A stretch of DNA of 64,000 bases from positions 1 through 64,000 of the forward strand of contig WQYQ01000018.1 in assembly GCA_009781175.1 (NCBI GenBank), given 5' to 3'. The position numbers and the translations under genes were made by a program. The notes beneath the pieces are model-generated. The model ran no database searches. It was not told the DNA's origin and worked only from the letters and a program-made list of their open reading frames with translations. This stretch comes from Betaproteobacteria bacterium. Lineage in GTDB: Bacteria; Pseudomonadota; Gammaproteobacteria; Burkholderiales; Rhodocyclaceae. Positions 41,490-51,064 of this stretch are shown here, piece after piece; the stretch's first letter is position 1; every line of letters begins with the position of its first letter.

Positions 41490-44400
41490 ATGTTTTCACA
41501 GTTCTTCATCCGACGGCCGATCTTCGCCACGGTACTCTCGATCATTATCGTCATCGCGGGCCTCGTGGCCTCGCGCGTGCTGCCGATCGCTCAATATCCT
41601 GAAATCGCCCCGCCGACGGTCCAGATTTCGGCAACCTATCCGGGCGCTTCGGCCGAAACGCTCGCACGCACGGTGGCCGCGCCGATCGAAGACCAGCTCA
41701 ACGGCGTCGAGGGCCTGATCTACTACACATCGAGCGCAAGTTCCGCCGGCACGCTGTCGATCACCGCGACCTTCGAGATCGGCACCAACGCCGACATGGC
41801 CTCGGTCAACATCAACAACCGCCTGCAATCGGTCATGGCGCGCCTGCCCGACATCGTGCGCCAGAACGGCGTTACGGTGCAGAAGCGCTCGACCGACATT
41901 CTGCTCGTGCTCGGGCTACAGGCGAAGGACAACAAGCATGATGTGATCTACCTGTCGAACTACGCCTCGATCAACATCGTCAACGATCTCAAGCGGGTTC
42001 CGGGTGTCGGCGATGTCACGATCTTCGGCGCGCAGGACTACTCGATGCGGGTCTGGCTCAAGCCCGACCGCATGGCGCAGCTCGGCGTCACCACGACCGA
42101 TGTATCGAACGCAATCGCTGCTCAGAACGTGCAATTCGCGGCGGGCAAGATCGGCGCGACGCCATCGGAGCCGGGCCAGCAACTCGTCTATACGGTGACC
42201 GCGCGCGGACGTCTGCTCGAACCGGAGGAGTTCGGCAACATCATGGTGCGCGGCGACAGCAAAAGCGGCATCCTGCGCCTGAGGGACATCGCCCGCATCG
42301 AACTCGGGGCGCAGAACTATGATGCCTTTACCCGCCTCGACGGCAACCCCTCGGTCGGCATGGCGGTATTCCTGCAAACCGGCGCTAACGCGCTCGACAC
42401 CGCGAAGGCGGTCAAGAGCTGGATGGACGACTATTCGAAACGCTTCCCGGAGGGCGTTTCCTACTTCGTCCCGTATGACACCTCGGCCTTCGTGCAGTCG
42501 TCGATCGAGGAAGTCATCCACACGCTGCTCGAAGCGGCCGCGCTCGTTGTCATCGTCGTGTATCTGTTCCTGCAAAGCTGGCGCGCTACGCTGATTCCGA
42601 TGCTGGCGGTGCCGGTATCGCTGATCGGCACTTTTGCCGGCCTGTGGCTGTTCGGCTTCTCGATCAACACGCTGACGCTATTCGCGATGGTGTTGTCGAT
42701 CGGTATCGTCGTCGACGACGCGATCGTGGTGCTGGAGAACGTCGAACGCCTGATGAGCGAGGAAGGTCTGCCACCGCGCAAGGCGGCACAGAAAGCCATG
42801 CGCGAGGTTTCGACCGCAATCGTGGCGATCGTGCTCGTGCTCTGCTCGGTGTTCGTCCCGGTGGCCTTCCTCGGCGGCATCGCGGGCCAGCTTTACAAGC
42901 AATTCGCGGTCACGATCGCGGTTTCGGTCGTGATCTCCGGCCTCGTCGCGCTAACGCTCACCCCGGCGCTCTGCGCGATCATCCTGCGCGAGCAGGACAG
43001 CCAGCCGCGCCGCTTCTTCAAATGGTTCAACGCGGGCGTGACGAACGCGACGCACGGCTACACCAATATCGTCGGCAGAATGCTGCATCACCGCGTCGCT
43101 TCGGCTTTCGTGTTCATCGCGGTAATCGGACTCGGCGTGTGGCTGATCCAGAAAATCCCCGGCAGCTTCGTGCCGGTTGAGGACCAGGGCGCGGTCATCG
43201 CCGCGGTCATGCTACCCGACGGCGCGAGCCTTGAACGCACCACGGCTACCGGCGAGAACGTGCGCCTCGCGATCAGCCAGAATCCGGCGATCGAACATAT
43301 CTTCGTGGTCAATGGCTTCGATCTGATCGGCGGCGGCAACAAAACCAACAGCGCCACGATCTTCGTGCGGCTGAAGGACTGGAAGGAGCGCACGCAAAGC
43401 TCGGACGACATCGTCAAGGCGATCTTCGGTGCCGGCATGATGCAGAAGGACGGCATGGCGATCGCCTTCAACCCGCCGTCGATCCGCGGCCTCGGCACCG
43501 CGGGCGGTTTCGAAGCCTACGTGCAGAGCCGCGGCAACGACGATCCGAAGAAGCTCAACGAGGTCATGGTCCAGTTCATTGACGCGCTCAAGGCACGCAA
43601 GGAACTCACCGGCATCAACACCTTCTTCCGCCCGACTTCGCCGCAGCTGCATGTCGAAGTCAACGAAGAGAAGGCGCAGTCGCTCAACGTGCCGATCAAT
43701 GCGGTATTCGACAGCCTGCAAAGCATGATGGGCTCGCTCTACATCAACGATTTCAACAAGTTCGGCCGCACCTATCGCGTCCAGATTCAGGCCGATTCGC
43801 CCTACCGCATGAAACCCGAAGACCTCGGCCGCGTATGGGTCCGCTCGGATGACGGCAACATGATTCCGCTCTCCGCATTGATCCGCGTAGAGCGCTCGAC
43901 CGGCGCCGAAACGCTCGACCGCTATAACGGCTTCCTCGCCGCCAAGATACTCGGCAACACGGTGCCCGGCGTAAGCTCGGGCGACGGCATCAAGGCCGTC
44001 GAGGAAGTCGCCAGCGCAGTCCTGCCGGACGGCTACGACCTGGCCTGGACCGGCCAGGCGTTCCAGGAAAAGCGCACCAGTTCCGCGTCGACCAACGCTT
44101 TCGTCTTCGCAATCATCATGGTGTTCCTGATCCTCGCGGCGCAGTTCGAGCGCTGGTCGCTGCCGCTCGCGGTCGTCATGGCCGTGCCGTTCGCCCTGCT
44201 CGGCGCGCTGGTCGCGATCATGTTCCGCGGCTTCCCGAACGACATCTACTTTCAGATCGGCCTCGTAACCCTGATCGGCCTCGCAGCGAAGAACGCGATC
44301 CTGATCGTGGAATTCGCCGAACAGCAGATGGAGCACGGCAAGGACGTGTTCGAGGCCGCGCTCGAAGGCGCACGGCTGCGCCTGCGTCCGATCGTGATGA

Positions 44401-44618
44401 CCTCGCTCGCCTTCGTGCTCGGCGTCGTCCCGCTCGTCATCGCCACCGGCGCCGGCGCGGCAGCTCGCCGTTCGATGGGCACTGGCGTATTCGGCGGCAT
44501 GCTGGCCGCGACCTTCGTCGCCACGCTGTTCATCCCGATCTTCTTCACTTGGCTTGCAGGGAAGAAAGCGCGTCACCACGATGATGACGAAGCCCCCGCG
44601 AGCGGAGAAAAAGCATGA
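41490..44618 (+). CDS. RND multidrug efflux inner-membrane pump (AcrB/MexB type)
   Basis: A 1042-residue HAE1-family pump with twelve membrane segments in two halves. It opens MFSQFFIRRPIFATVLSIII. The proton-relay aspartates lie in TM4 (GIVVDDAIVVLENVERLM). The signature loops are ATYPGASAETLARTVAAPIE near residue 50 and GLAAKNAILIVEFAEQQ in TM10. It takes drugs, detergents or aromatics from periplasm and membrane in exchange for protons. The ATG overlaps nothing but lies 14 bases after the adaptor; the end overlaps the outer-membrane gene by ATGA. Confidence 0.95.
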   Translation: MFSQFFIRRPIFATVLSIIIVIAGLVASRVLPIAQYPEIAPPTVQISATYPGASAETLARTVAAPIEDQLNGVEGLIYYTSSASSAGTLSITATFEIGTNADMASVNINNRLQSVMARLPDIVRQNGVTVQKRSTDILLVLGLQAKDNKHDVIYLSNYASINIVNDLKRVPGVGDVTIFGAQDYSMRVWLKPDRMAQLGVTTTDVSNAIAAQNVQFAAGKIGATPSEPGQQLVYTVTARGRLLEPEEFGNIMVRGDSKSGILRLRDIARIELGAQNYDAFTRLDGNPSVGMAVFLQTGANALDTAKAVKSWMDDYSKRFPEGVSYFVPYDTSAFVQSSIEEVIHTLLEAAALVVIVVYLFLQSWRATLIPMLAVPVSLIGTFAGLWLFGFSINTLTLFAMVLSIGIVVDDAIVVLENVERLMSEEGLPPRKAAQKAMREVSTAIVAIVLVLCSVFVPVAFLGGIAGQLYKQFAVTIAVSVVISGLVALTLTPALCAIILREQDSQPRRFFKWFNAGVTNATHGYTNIVGRMLHHRVASAFVFIAVIGLGVWLIQKIPGSFVPVEDQGAVIAAVMLPDGASLERTTATGENVRLAISQNPAIEHIFVVNGFDLIGGGNKTNSATIFVRLKDWKERTQSSDDIVKAIFGAGMMQKDGMAIAFNPPSIRGLGTAGGFEAYVQSRGNDDPKKLNEVMVQFIDALKARKELTGINTFFRPTSPQLHVEVNEEKAQSLNVPINAVFDSLQSMMGSLYINDFNKFGRTYRVQIQADSPYRMKPEDLGRVWVRSDDGNMIPLSALIRVERSTGAETLDRYNGFLAAKILGNTVPGVSSGDGIKAVEEVASAVLPDGYDLAWTGQAFQEKRTSSASTNAFVFAIIMVFLILAAQFERWSLPLAVVMAVPFALLGALVAIMFRGFPNDIYFQIGLVTLIGLAAKNAILIVEFAEQQMEHGKDVFEAALEGARLRLRPIVMTSLAFVLGVVPLVIATGAGAAARRSMGTGVFGGMLAATFVATLFIPIFFTWLAGKKARHHDDDEAPASGEKA

Positions 44619-46027
44619 CGACCCGTCTCTCCCCAATCCTTGCCGCACTCGCGCTCGCTCTGGCCGGCTGCGCGGTCGGCCCCGATTATGTGCGCCCCGG
44701 CAGCACGCTGCCGGACGCCTATCGCGAAACCGCCGCCGACATGCAGGCCGCCACAATCGATCAGCAGTGGTGGCGTGCCTTCAACGACGAGGAACTCAAC
44801 GCACTCGTCAACAAAGCGCTGCAAGATTCGACCGACATCCGCATCGCCATCGCGCGCGTCGAACAAGCCGACGCCGTCGCACGGCAAGCCGGTGCAACGC
44901 TCTTCCCGGAAGTGTTCGCCGACGCCAACGCGTCGCGCTACCGGGTCAGCGCGCTGGCCGCCAATGCGCCGGCAGCGGGTTTGCCCTTGATTTACAACAA
45001 CTCCCAGCTCGCGGCATCCACATCCTACGAACTGGACTTCTGGGGCAGACTGCGCCGCACACGCGAATCCGCGCTCGCGCTGGCCGAGGCAAGCCGCTAT
45101 TCGCGCGACACCGTGCGCCTAACGCTGGCGGGCAGCGTGGTCAGCACCTATATCAGCCTGCGCGGCAACGACGCCCAAATCGCGGCGACACGCGACACGC
45201 TCAAAACACGCGAAGAGGCTTACACGATTGCCAAGCACCGCTATGAGCTGGGCAGCGCCTCGCGGCTCGACCTCGAACAGGCCGACAACAGCCGCGCCAC
45301 GGCCGCCGCCCAACTCTCCGTGCTCCAGCAGGCGCGCGCGCTGGACGCCAATCTGCTCGCGCAACTGATCGGCGTTCCGAACCTCGTCGTCGGCGGCAGT
45401 GATGGCGACCTGTCCAAACTGCCGCTCCCGCCCGTGCCGCCGGTCGGGCTGCCATCGGCGCTGCTCGACGCACGCCCCGATGTGCGCGCGAGCGAAGCGC
45501 AGCTCGCCTCGGCCAACGCCAATATCGGCGTCGCCAAGGCCGCGCTGTTTCCGAGCATATCCCTCACCGGCGCTTTCGGCGTCCAGAGCCAGGATCTATC
45601 CGACCTGTTCAAGGGCGGCTCGCGCATCTGGTCGGTCGGCGGGCTGATCGACTTGCCGCTTTTCGATGCCGGCCGCCGCAGCGCGCAACTCGACCAGGCG
45701 ACCGCGATTCAGAAAGAAGCCGTCGAGCAATATCGCAAGACGGCCGAAAATGCCTACAGGGAAGTTCGCGATGCGCTCGTCGGCGTGACACAAAACGAAG
45801 AAACCGAGCGCCAGTACGAACGCGCGCTGACCGCCGCACGCAATGCCGAACGCATCGCGCGCGCACGCTACGAAGCGGGCTCCGCCGCCTTCCTCGAACT
45901 GCTCGACGCGCAGCGCAGCACCAACGACGCACAGGTGCAATTCATCCGCGCACGCCAGAACCGGCTTGCCGCCTCCGTGGATCTGTACAAAGCGCTTGGC
46001 GGCGGCTGGAAAGCAAGCATCGACTGA
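44615..46027 (+). CDS. outer-membrane efflux channel lipoprotein (OprM/NodT type)
   Basis: A 470-residue TolC-superfamily channel lipoprotein. The lipobox is LALAGCAVGPDYVRP, typical of the NodT group. Two outer-membrane-factor repeats cover the protein (DQQWWRAFNDEELNALVNKA, LDFWGRLRRTRESALALAEA, RYELGSASRLDLEQADNSRA, FDAGRRSAQLDQATAIQKEA). It completes the tripartite pump. The start overlaps the pump stop by four bases. A strong terminator follows at 46051. Confidence 0.94.
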   Translation: MTTRLSPILAALALALAGCAVGPDYVRPGSTLPDAYRETAADMQAATIDQQWWRAFNDEELNALVNKALQDSTDIRIAIARVEQADAVARQAGATLFPEVFADANASRYRVSALAANAPAAGLPLIYNNSQLAASTSYELDFWGRLRRTRESALALAEASRYSRDTVRLTLAGSVVSTYISLRGNDAQIAATRDTLKTREEAYTIAKHRYELGSASRLDLEQADNSRATAAAQLSVLQQARALDANLLAQLIGVPNLVVGGSDGDLSKLPLPPVPPVGLPSALLDARPDVRASEAQLASANANIGVAKAALFPSISLTGAFGVQSQDLSDLFKGGSRIWSVGGLIDLPLFDAGRRSAQLDQATAIQKEAVEQYRKTAENAYREVRDALVGVTQNEETERQYERALTAARNAERIARARYEAGSAAFLELLDAQRSTNDAQVQFIRARQNRLAASVDLYKALGGGWKASID

Positions 46028-46050
46028 AGCGCTTTTTCACGCTTATCAAG

Positions 46051-46078
46051 AAATCGGGCTCCCGCGGGAGCCCGATTT
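46051..46078. terminator. terminator of the efflux operon
   Basis: AAATCGGGCTCCCG followed at once by its exact reverse complement gives a 14-base perfect palindrome, with A-tract and T-tract ends. It starts 24 bases after the stop at 46027. The A-GC-T form suits a factor-independent terminator that could act on both strands. Confidence 0.85.
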
Positions 46079-46150
46079 GTTTCCGCAAACCCTGCTCGGC
46101 TGTAAAAAGGCGAAAATAGGCGTTATCCTGCGCCAACTTATCAATTAGAA

Positions 46151-46795
46151 ATGATCCATGCGCTCCGGAATCTCTTCGACGCCGAGCTAGCCGAAACGCT
46201 CGCCAAGGCCGCACAGCCTGTCAGCGCCCCCACTGGTGCGCAGCTCTTCGCGCCCGGCGCGCCATGCCGGCAGTTTCTGCTTCTGCTCGACGGCGTCGTG
46301 CGGGTGCAAGCGCTCGCGAGCAACGGCCGCGAAATCGTGCTCTATCGCATCTACCCAGGCGGCAGTTGCGTGGTAACAACCTCCTGCTTGCTCGGCGGCC
46401 TTGCCTACCCCGCCACGGGGATCGCCGAAACGCCAATCCAGGCCGCGGCCCTGCCGACTCCGACCTTCGAACGCCTGCTCGCCGAATCGCCCGCCTTCCG
46501 CAATTTCGTTTTCAGCGCTTATGCAACGCGCCTGACCGATCTCGTCGCGCGCATCGAAGAAGTTGCACTTGAGCGTATCGACGCCCGGCTGGCGCGTTTG
46601 CTGCTGCGGCTCGCGCCGCCAACCAGCAATATTATCGAGCGCACTCACCAGGATCTCGCCGCTGATCTCGGCAGTGCGCGCGAAGTCGTCAGCCGCCAAC
46701 TCAAAACCTTCGAACAATCCGGCTGGGTCGAACTGCAACGCGGGCGCATCCATCTGCTCGACCGGGATGCGCTTGAAACCCTGGTCGCGGATTGA
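46151..46795 (+). CDS. Crp/Fnr-family transcriptional regulator
   Basis: A 214-residue regulator. A cyclic-nucleotide-binding-type beta roll (GAQLFAPGAPCRQFLLLLDG, VRVQALASNGREIVLYRIYPG) is followed by a Crp-type winged helix with recognition region THQDLAADLGSAREVVSRQL. There is no FNR-type cysteine quartet; scattered Cys residues (PCRQF, GGSCVVTTSCLL) could sense oxidants. It precedes a DUF2892 gene, and a GTGAC-TTA-GTCAC palindrome lies between them, suggesting local control. Confidence 0.9.
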   Translation: MIHALRNLFDAELAETLAKAAQPVSAPTGAQLFAPGAPCRQFLLLLDGVVRVQALASNGREIVLYRIYPGGSCVVTTSCLLGGLAYPATGIAETPIQAAALPTPTFERLLAESPAFRNFVFSAYATRLTDLVARIEEVALERIDARLARLLLRLAPPTSNIIERTHQDLAADLGSAREVVSRQLKTFEQSGWVELQRGRIHLLDRDALETLVAD

Positions 46796-46802
46796 GCACT
46801 CT

Positions 46803-46815
46803 GTGACTTAGTCAC
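46803..46815. promoter_or_regulatory. palindrome between the Crp-type gene and the DUF2892 gene, candidate operator
   Basis: GTGAC-TTA-GTCAC, perfect 5-base arms with a 3-base centre, starts eight bases after the regulator stop and lies 62 bases before the DUF2892 start. The GTGA/TCAC half-sites are of the kind bound by Crp-family proteins, though the centre is shorter than in the classic 22-base Crp box. Confidence 0.45.
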
Positions 46816-46876
46816 TGATCGCCGCCGCGCGCCGGCTTAACCTGCTGGCGCCTCAATCCACAAAGGGAGCTTCCCC

Positions 46877-47071
46877 ATGAGCTACAAAAACGTCGGAACC
46901 GCCGACAAAATCATCCGCGTTATTCTCGGCCTCGGCCTCATCTCACTGGTTTTCGTCGGCCCCCAAACGCCTTGGGGATGGCTTGGCGTGATCCCGCTCT
47001 TCACGGCCGGAATGTCCTTCTGCCCGCTCTACCGGCTGCTCGGAATTCGGACCTGCAAGCTCAAAAACTAA
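46877..47071 (+). CDS. DUF2892 (YgaP C-terminal-like) small membrane protein
   Basis: A 64-residue protein with the DUF2892 pattern: NVGTADKIIRVILGLGLISL, a second hydrophobic segment (WGWLGVIPLFTAGMSF), and the closing CPLYRLLGIRTCK with two cysteines. In YgaP this domain anchors a rhodanese in the membrane; here it stands alone. The ATG at 46877 follows AAGGGAGC. It is probably controlled by the Crp-type regulator upstream. Likely linked to sulfur or redox stress, by family habit only. Confidence 0.85.
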   Translation: MSYKNVGTADKIIRVILGLGLISLVFVGPQTPWGWLGVIPLFTAGMSFCPLYRLLGIRTCKLKN

Positions 47072-47109
47072 AAGCGCCGCACGGAAGCCGGAAGCTCAAT
47101 TCCCGTCTC

Positions 47110-47142
47110 ACGCCCAAGCACCCTCGCTTGGGCGTTGTATTT
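47110..47142 (+). terminator. terminator after the DUF2892 gene
   Basis: ACGCCCAAGC (47110-47119) pairs perfectly with GCTTGGGCGT (47126-47135) around a 6-base loop and is followed by TGTATTT. It lies 39 bases after the stop at 47071 and before the convergent end of the restriction gene (47199). Confidence 0.75.
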
Positions 47143-47198
47143 GCGGGGTTTGTCCACCTGAACCAGCGGGCGGAGCGGGCTTGACGCGCCGCGCCCTA

Positions 47199-49949
47199 TC
47201 ACCTGTCCTTGACTTCGAATTGCAGGTAATCGGATAGCCGCTTGTCCTCGGTCACCTCGTCGTGGGGGACCAGCAGATAGCGCCACGGTTTGCTCTTCAC
47301 CTCAAAGGCATGTTCACTCGCGTGCCGGCGCCAGCGCGAGGCCGCCGCAGCCTTGGCAAGGACCTCAGCAGAGGCCATGTCCGCCCGCGCCTTGGTTTCG
47401 ACCATCAGGATCATGGCCTCCAGTTCGGCCACGAAGTCCGGGATGTATTCAGGCTGCTCGCCGCCCAGCTTGTAATAAATCTGGAACTGCCCCTTGGCGG
47501 GCTTGAACCATTTCAAGGCATCGCGTTCCAGCAACAAGGCAAATCGCCGCTCGGTATCCGAATCGAACTTTTGCAGCGGGTACAGGCAACGGCTGAAGCC
47601 GCCGAACAGCATTTGCTTGATACGCCCAAGGTCCGCAACGGTTTCGCGCAAGTTGTGTACGGGCTGGTCGGCCGCCGCCGTGTAGTTACAGGGCTTGAGT
47701 GCGGTGAAACCACGACTGACCTGGGCTTCATAGCCGCCGGCCTTTTCCCAGAAGTGCTCCATCATTTCGGCGTGAATCAACCGGGCAAGCGCCTTGCCGT
47801 GGGTATCCAGAACTTCGTGCAACTCGCTGTCCGAATAGTTCTGCTGCCGGTAGTGTTCAACGGCCTGGCCTGCAAGGTCGTACAGCAAAGCGGACTGTGT
47901 GAAGTAGTCGATATCATCGAAGTCCATCAAGTTCTTAACGATGTAGTCCTCGAACCGTTCCTCCCGCAGCCCGCTTTCACGGTTCAGGGTGAATTGCTCG
48001 CTGGTGCGCAGCGTCTGGCCGACGATTTCGCGCTGCCCCGGCTGGAAGTTGGGCAACATTCCCAGGCGGAACGGATGAAAGCCCGTTGTGACTTCACCAA
48101 TAGGAACGACCGTGATGCACGGGATGTCGATGCTCTGCCGCACCAGCACTTCGGTGGTCTTGGCGACCACGGCGGGCAAATCCAGCGGCGGCGCTTGGCT
48201 GTCCGCATCTTGCAGCAGTTGCCCTTGCAGCGGCCTCAAACGTTGCGCCACTTCGGCCAGGATGCTTTGCTGAAGTGCGGGCTGCAACAAGGCGGCGCGG
48301 GTCGGCGCTTGCTCGGGTTTGGCCTCGTAGGTGGCGATGACTTGCATCACGACGTGGGCAGCCTTGAATTCAGCTTCGGAAGCAAAAACAGGCGCGGTCT
48401 GCGCGCCAATCTGTCGGTCTCCCGCATCCGCAGTTTCCAGCGCCGGGGGAACGTGCGGCGCATTACCGTCATGCAGATCCAACTGCGTCCACACATTGGG
48501 CGCTACCTGCACGCTGACCTTACGTTCCTCGTCCCCCGGCGCGTCCAGAATCAACTGCTTCAGGCGGATCGGCGAATCGCCGCGATTGGCCTCATCGACG
48601 ATCTCCTGAAACTTGTCGTGCGCCACGATGTTCAGCCGGTCCACCGCCGCCACCCCAGTGCGCTTGCCGTAGGGCAGGCGCAGGCCACGGCCAATCGACT
48701 GCTCGATCAGCGTGCGCGCATTGGCGGCGCGCAGCGGCACGATGGTGTAGAGGTTGGTTACGTCCCAGCCTTCTTTCAGCATGTTGACGTGAATGACGAT
48801 CTCGGTCGGCTCGTCCGGGCTTTCTACGTTCAGCAGCGCCTCGATCATCTTTTCTTCTTCCGCGCCGGTGCGGCTGGAATCGACCTGAATCACCTTGCCT
48901 GCGTAACGCCCCTCGTAAAACGCCGTCGATTCAATCAGCGCCTTCAACGCCGCCGCGTGCGTGGTATCGCGCGCAATCACCAGAATGAACGGCTTGACCG
49001 GCTTCACTCCGTTTTCGCGCGCATAGGTCAGCAGATCCACCTTGGTGGCCTCGTGCAGACGCACGCCGTCTTCCAGCTTGATCTTCTCGACATCTTCCGC
49101 GCTGTGGTTGCTGGCCTTGAAGTTGCGCTGCGTCACCACCGCCGGCTCTTTGACGAAGCCGTCCTCCATCGCCCGCGCCAGCGGGTAGTCCTCCACCACA
49201 TTTTTGAACGCTACCGGCCCCTTGGCCGATTCCACGAACGGCGTGGCCGTGACTTCCAGGCCAAACAGGGGACTCAATTCGTTGATCGCCCGCATCCCGG
49301 CCTGAGCGCGGTAGCGGTGCGACTCGTCCATCAGCAGCACCAGGTCGGGCAGATTTGCCAGATGGTTGAAATAGCTGTCGCCCAGCACCTCGCGCATCCG
49401 CTTGATGCGCGGCTCCTTGCCGCCGCGCACCTCGGCATTGATCTTTGAAATATTGAAGATGTTGATGCGCACGTCACGGGCAAAGCCCTGCGGCGCATCG
49501 TCCACCGTAGCCCCGGTCTGGTCGTAGTTGTCACCGGTGATGATCAACGGCGGCTGTTGCGCGAACTCGGCAATGCCCTTGAACACATATTTGGGCGTAT
49601 TGCGCGTGAAGTCCGCAATCAGCTTGTTGTAAATCGTCAGGTTCGGCGCCAGCACGAAGAAATTGTTGATGCCGTGCGCCAGATGCAGGTACGCGATGAA
49701 AGCGCCCATCAGCCGCGTTTTGCCCACGCCCGTCGCCAGCGCGAAGCAGAGCGACGGAAACTCGCGCTCGAAGTCGTCAAGTGTCGAAAACCCGGCCTTC
49801 AGCGTGGAAAGAACCGCCGAAACATCGCGTTCGTGCGTCAGCATTTCCGGCGCGGCATCAATGGCCTGCGCCAGCTTTTGCAACGATTCCGCCTGCGGCG
49901 GACGCAGCGACAAGCGCCCGATGATGTGGTTCTGGACACGAGAACTCAT
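47199..49949 (-). CDS. type III restriction enzyme Res subunit (helicase-nuclease)
   Basis: A 916-residue superfamily 2 helicase with a C-terminal nuclease. Motif I is LATGVGKTRLMGAF (residues about 72-85), motif II LMDESHRYRAQAG, motif III VTATPFVES, motif VI SIGRGLRLPYGKR. The end holds a PD-(D/E)xK-like site (YIPDFVAELEAMILMVETKA). With Mod it would translocate or slide on DNA and cut near unmodified sites. It is last in a five-gene coupled operon and overlaps rhuM by ATGA. It is in the normal size range for Res and shows no visible damage. Confidence 0.88.
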   Translation of the reverse strand: MSSRVQNHIIGRLSLRPPQAESLQKLAQAIDAAPEMLTHERDVSAVLSTLKAGFSTLDDFEREFPSLCFALATGVGKTRLMGAFIAYLHLAHGINNFFVLAPNLTIYNKLIADFTRNTPKYVFKGIAEFAQQPPLIITGDNYDQTGATVDDAPQGFARDVRINIFNISKINAEVRGGKEPRIKRMREVLGDSYFNHLANLPDLVLLMDESHRYRAQAGMRAINELSPLFGLEVTATPFVESAKGPVAFKNVVEDYPLARAMEDGFVKEPAVVTQRNFKASNHSAEDVEKIKLEDGVRLHEATKVDLLTYARENGVKPVKPFILVIARDTTHAAALKALIESTAFYEGRYAGKVIQVDSSRTGAEEEKMIEALLNVESPDEPTEIVIHVNMLKEGWDVTNLYTIVPLRAANARTLIEQSIGRGLRLPYGKRTGVAAVDRLNIVAHDKFQEIVDEANRGDSPIRLKQLILDAPGDEERKVSVQVAPNVWTQLDLHDGNAPHVPPALETADAGDRQIGAQTAPVFASEAEFKAAHVVMQVIATYEAKPEQAPTRAALLQPALQQSILAEVAQRLRPLQGQLLQDADSQAPPLDLPAVVAKTTEVLVRQSIDIPCITVVPIGEVTTGFHPFRLGMLPNFQPGQREIVGQTLRTSEQFTLNRESGLREERFEDYIVKNLMDFDDIDYFTQSALLYDLAGQAVEHYRQQNYSDSELHEVLDTHGKALARLIHAEMMEHFWEKAGGYEAQVSRGFTALKPCNYTAAADQPVHNLRETVADLGRIKQMLFGGFSRCLYPLQKFDSDTERRFALLLERDALKWFKPAKGQFQIYYKLGGEQPEYIPDFVAELEAMILMVETKARADMASAEVLAKAAAASRWRRHASEHAFEVKSKPWRYLLVPHDEVTEDKRLSDYLQFEVKDR

Positions 49950-51064
49950 GGGTTGCCCTTCTTCGACTGCACCGCCTTGTCAGCTTTCGGCAGGGTTTTT
50001 CTGCCCTTTTCGATTTGCTTGACTGGCTGCGCAATGGCTGCCTCGAAATCCTGCTCAACCCGCGAAGGCAGGGCAGCCAGCGTCTTCTGTTGATACGCCA
50101 GGTATGCTGCTTCCGCCTTGGCCTGTGCGGCTTGCGCCGACACCTTGCCCGCATGAGTCAGGATGTCCTTGCGCGTCATGCGCAAGAAATTGTCCAGTTC
50201 TGTAGCCCAGTCGCGCATCGTCATCGGCTGGTGAGCTTGTGCCTGCAATTCGGCCACCTCGATGTATGCGGTGACGATGCGGTTCAGCGTTTCCAGTTCG
50301 TCTTCGTTCAAGTAATTCTTGGCGATGCTCACGTCGGCCTTGCGCACCGGCCCGCCTTCGGAAGCCGCAGTCCAACTGGTGAGCCCCATATTCGGTTGAA
50401 CGGCATCGGCGCGAAGCGCGATCAACTCCGCTGCTGTGTGACCGTGTGCGGCCCAGTGCATCTTGTTCTGCACGGTCGCAAAGAACTGTTGCGAGGTTTC
50501 CGTGCTCGGGTCGTAATCGATGCTGGTAGCGTAAATGTCCAGTACCTTGCGCCAGAAAACCTTTTCCGAAGAACGGATGTCGCGGATGCGCGCCAGCAGT
50601 TCCTCGAAATAGACACCGTCCCGGCCCGCTTTGAAGCGTTCGTCATCCAGCAAAAATCCCTTGCTCAGGTAATCCTTTAACTGCTCCGTTGCCCAACGCC
50701 GGAATTGCGCACCCCGGTGCGAACGCACCCGGTAGCCGAGATGCAGGATCACCTCCAGGCTGTAGTGATCGACCAGCCTTTCCACGTCCCGTGCGGCTTC
50801 TCGGGCAACTATTCGGAATTTCCTAATAGTTCGATCTGCTGCCAGCTCACCGTCCTGATACAGCACGCGCAAGTGCCCATTGATGGTGGGTACGCTCACC
50901 TGATACAACTCGGCAAGCTGCCGTTGCGTCATCCAGACCGTATCACCCTGAATCCGCAACTGAACGCGCGTTTGGGCATCCTCAGTCTGGTAGAGCAGGA
51001 ATTCGCCTTGTCCAACAGTTTGTTGAACAACCTTGCCGCCCTTTACGGCAGGTTTCTTGACCAT
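49946..51064 (-). CDS. RhuM-family protein between Mod and Res
   Basis: A 372-residue protein of the RhuM (virulence protein) family. An N-terminal RhuM/DNA-binding part has TVWMTQRQLAELYQVSVPTI, and the typical core is RDVERLVDHYSLEVILHLGY, RVRSHRGAQFRRWATEQLKD, YLSKGFLLDDERF. The C-terminal half is helical and ends in a Lys-rich tail. Its biochemical role is unknown; RhuM proteins are often found next to restriction or toxin genes. The ATG at 51064 overlaps the mod stop (ATGA), and its stop overlaps the res start (ATGA), so Mod, RhuM and Res should be made together. Confidence 0.85.
   Translation of the reverse strand: MVKKPAVKGGKVVQQTVGQGEFLLYQTEDAQTRVQLRIQGDTVWMTQRQLAELYQVSVPTINGHLRVLYQDGELAADRTIRKFRIVAREAARDVERLVDHYSLEVILHLGYRVRSHRGAQFRRWATEQLKDYLSKGFLLDDERFKAGRDGVYFEELLARIRDIRSSEKVFWRKVLDIYATSIDYDPSTETSQQFFATVQNKMHWAAHGHTAAELIALRADAVQPNMGLTSWTAASEGGPVRKADVSIAKNYLNEDELETLNRIVTAYIEVAELQAQAHQPMTMRDWATELDNFLRMTRKDILTHAGKVSAQAAQAKAEAAYLAYQQKTLAALPSRVEQDFEAAIAQPVKQIEKGRKTLPKADKAVQSKKGNP

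Noticed and set aside
43212-44756. Minus-strand open frame of 514 codons inside the RND pump gene
   Set aside because: Shadow of the pump gene, very rich in Asp, Arg and His, no domain.
47262-49448. Plus-strand open frame of 728 codons inside the restriction gene
   Set aside because: Shadow of Res, which has the full set of helicase and nuclease motifs.
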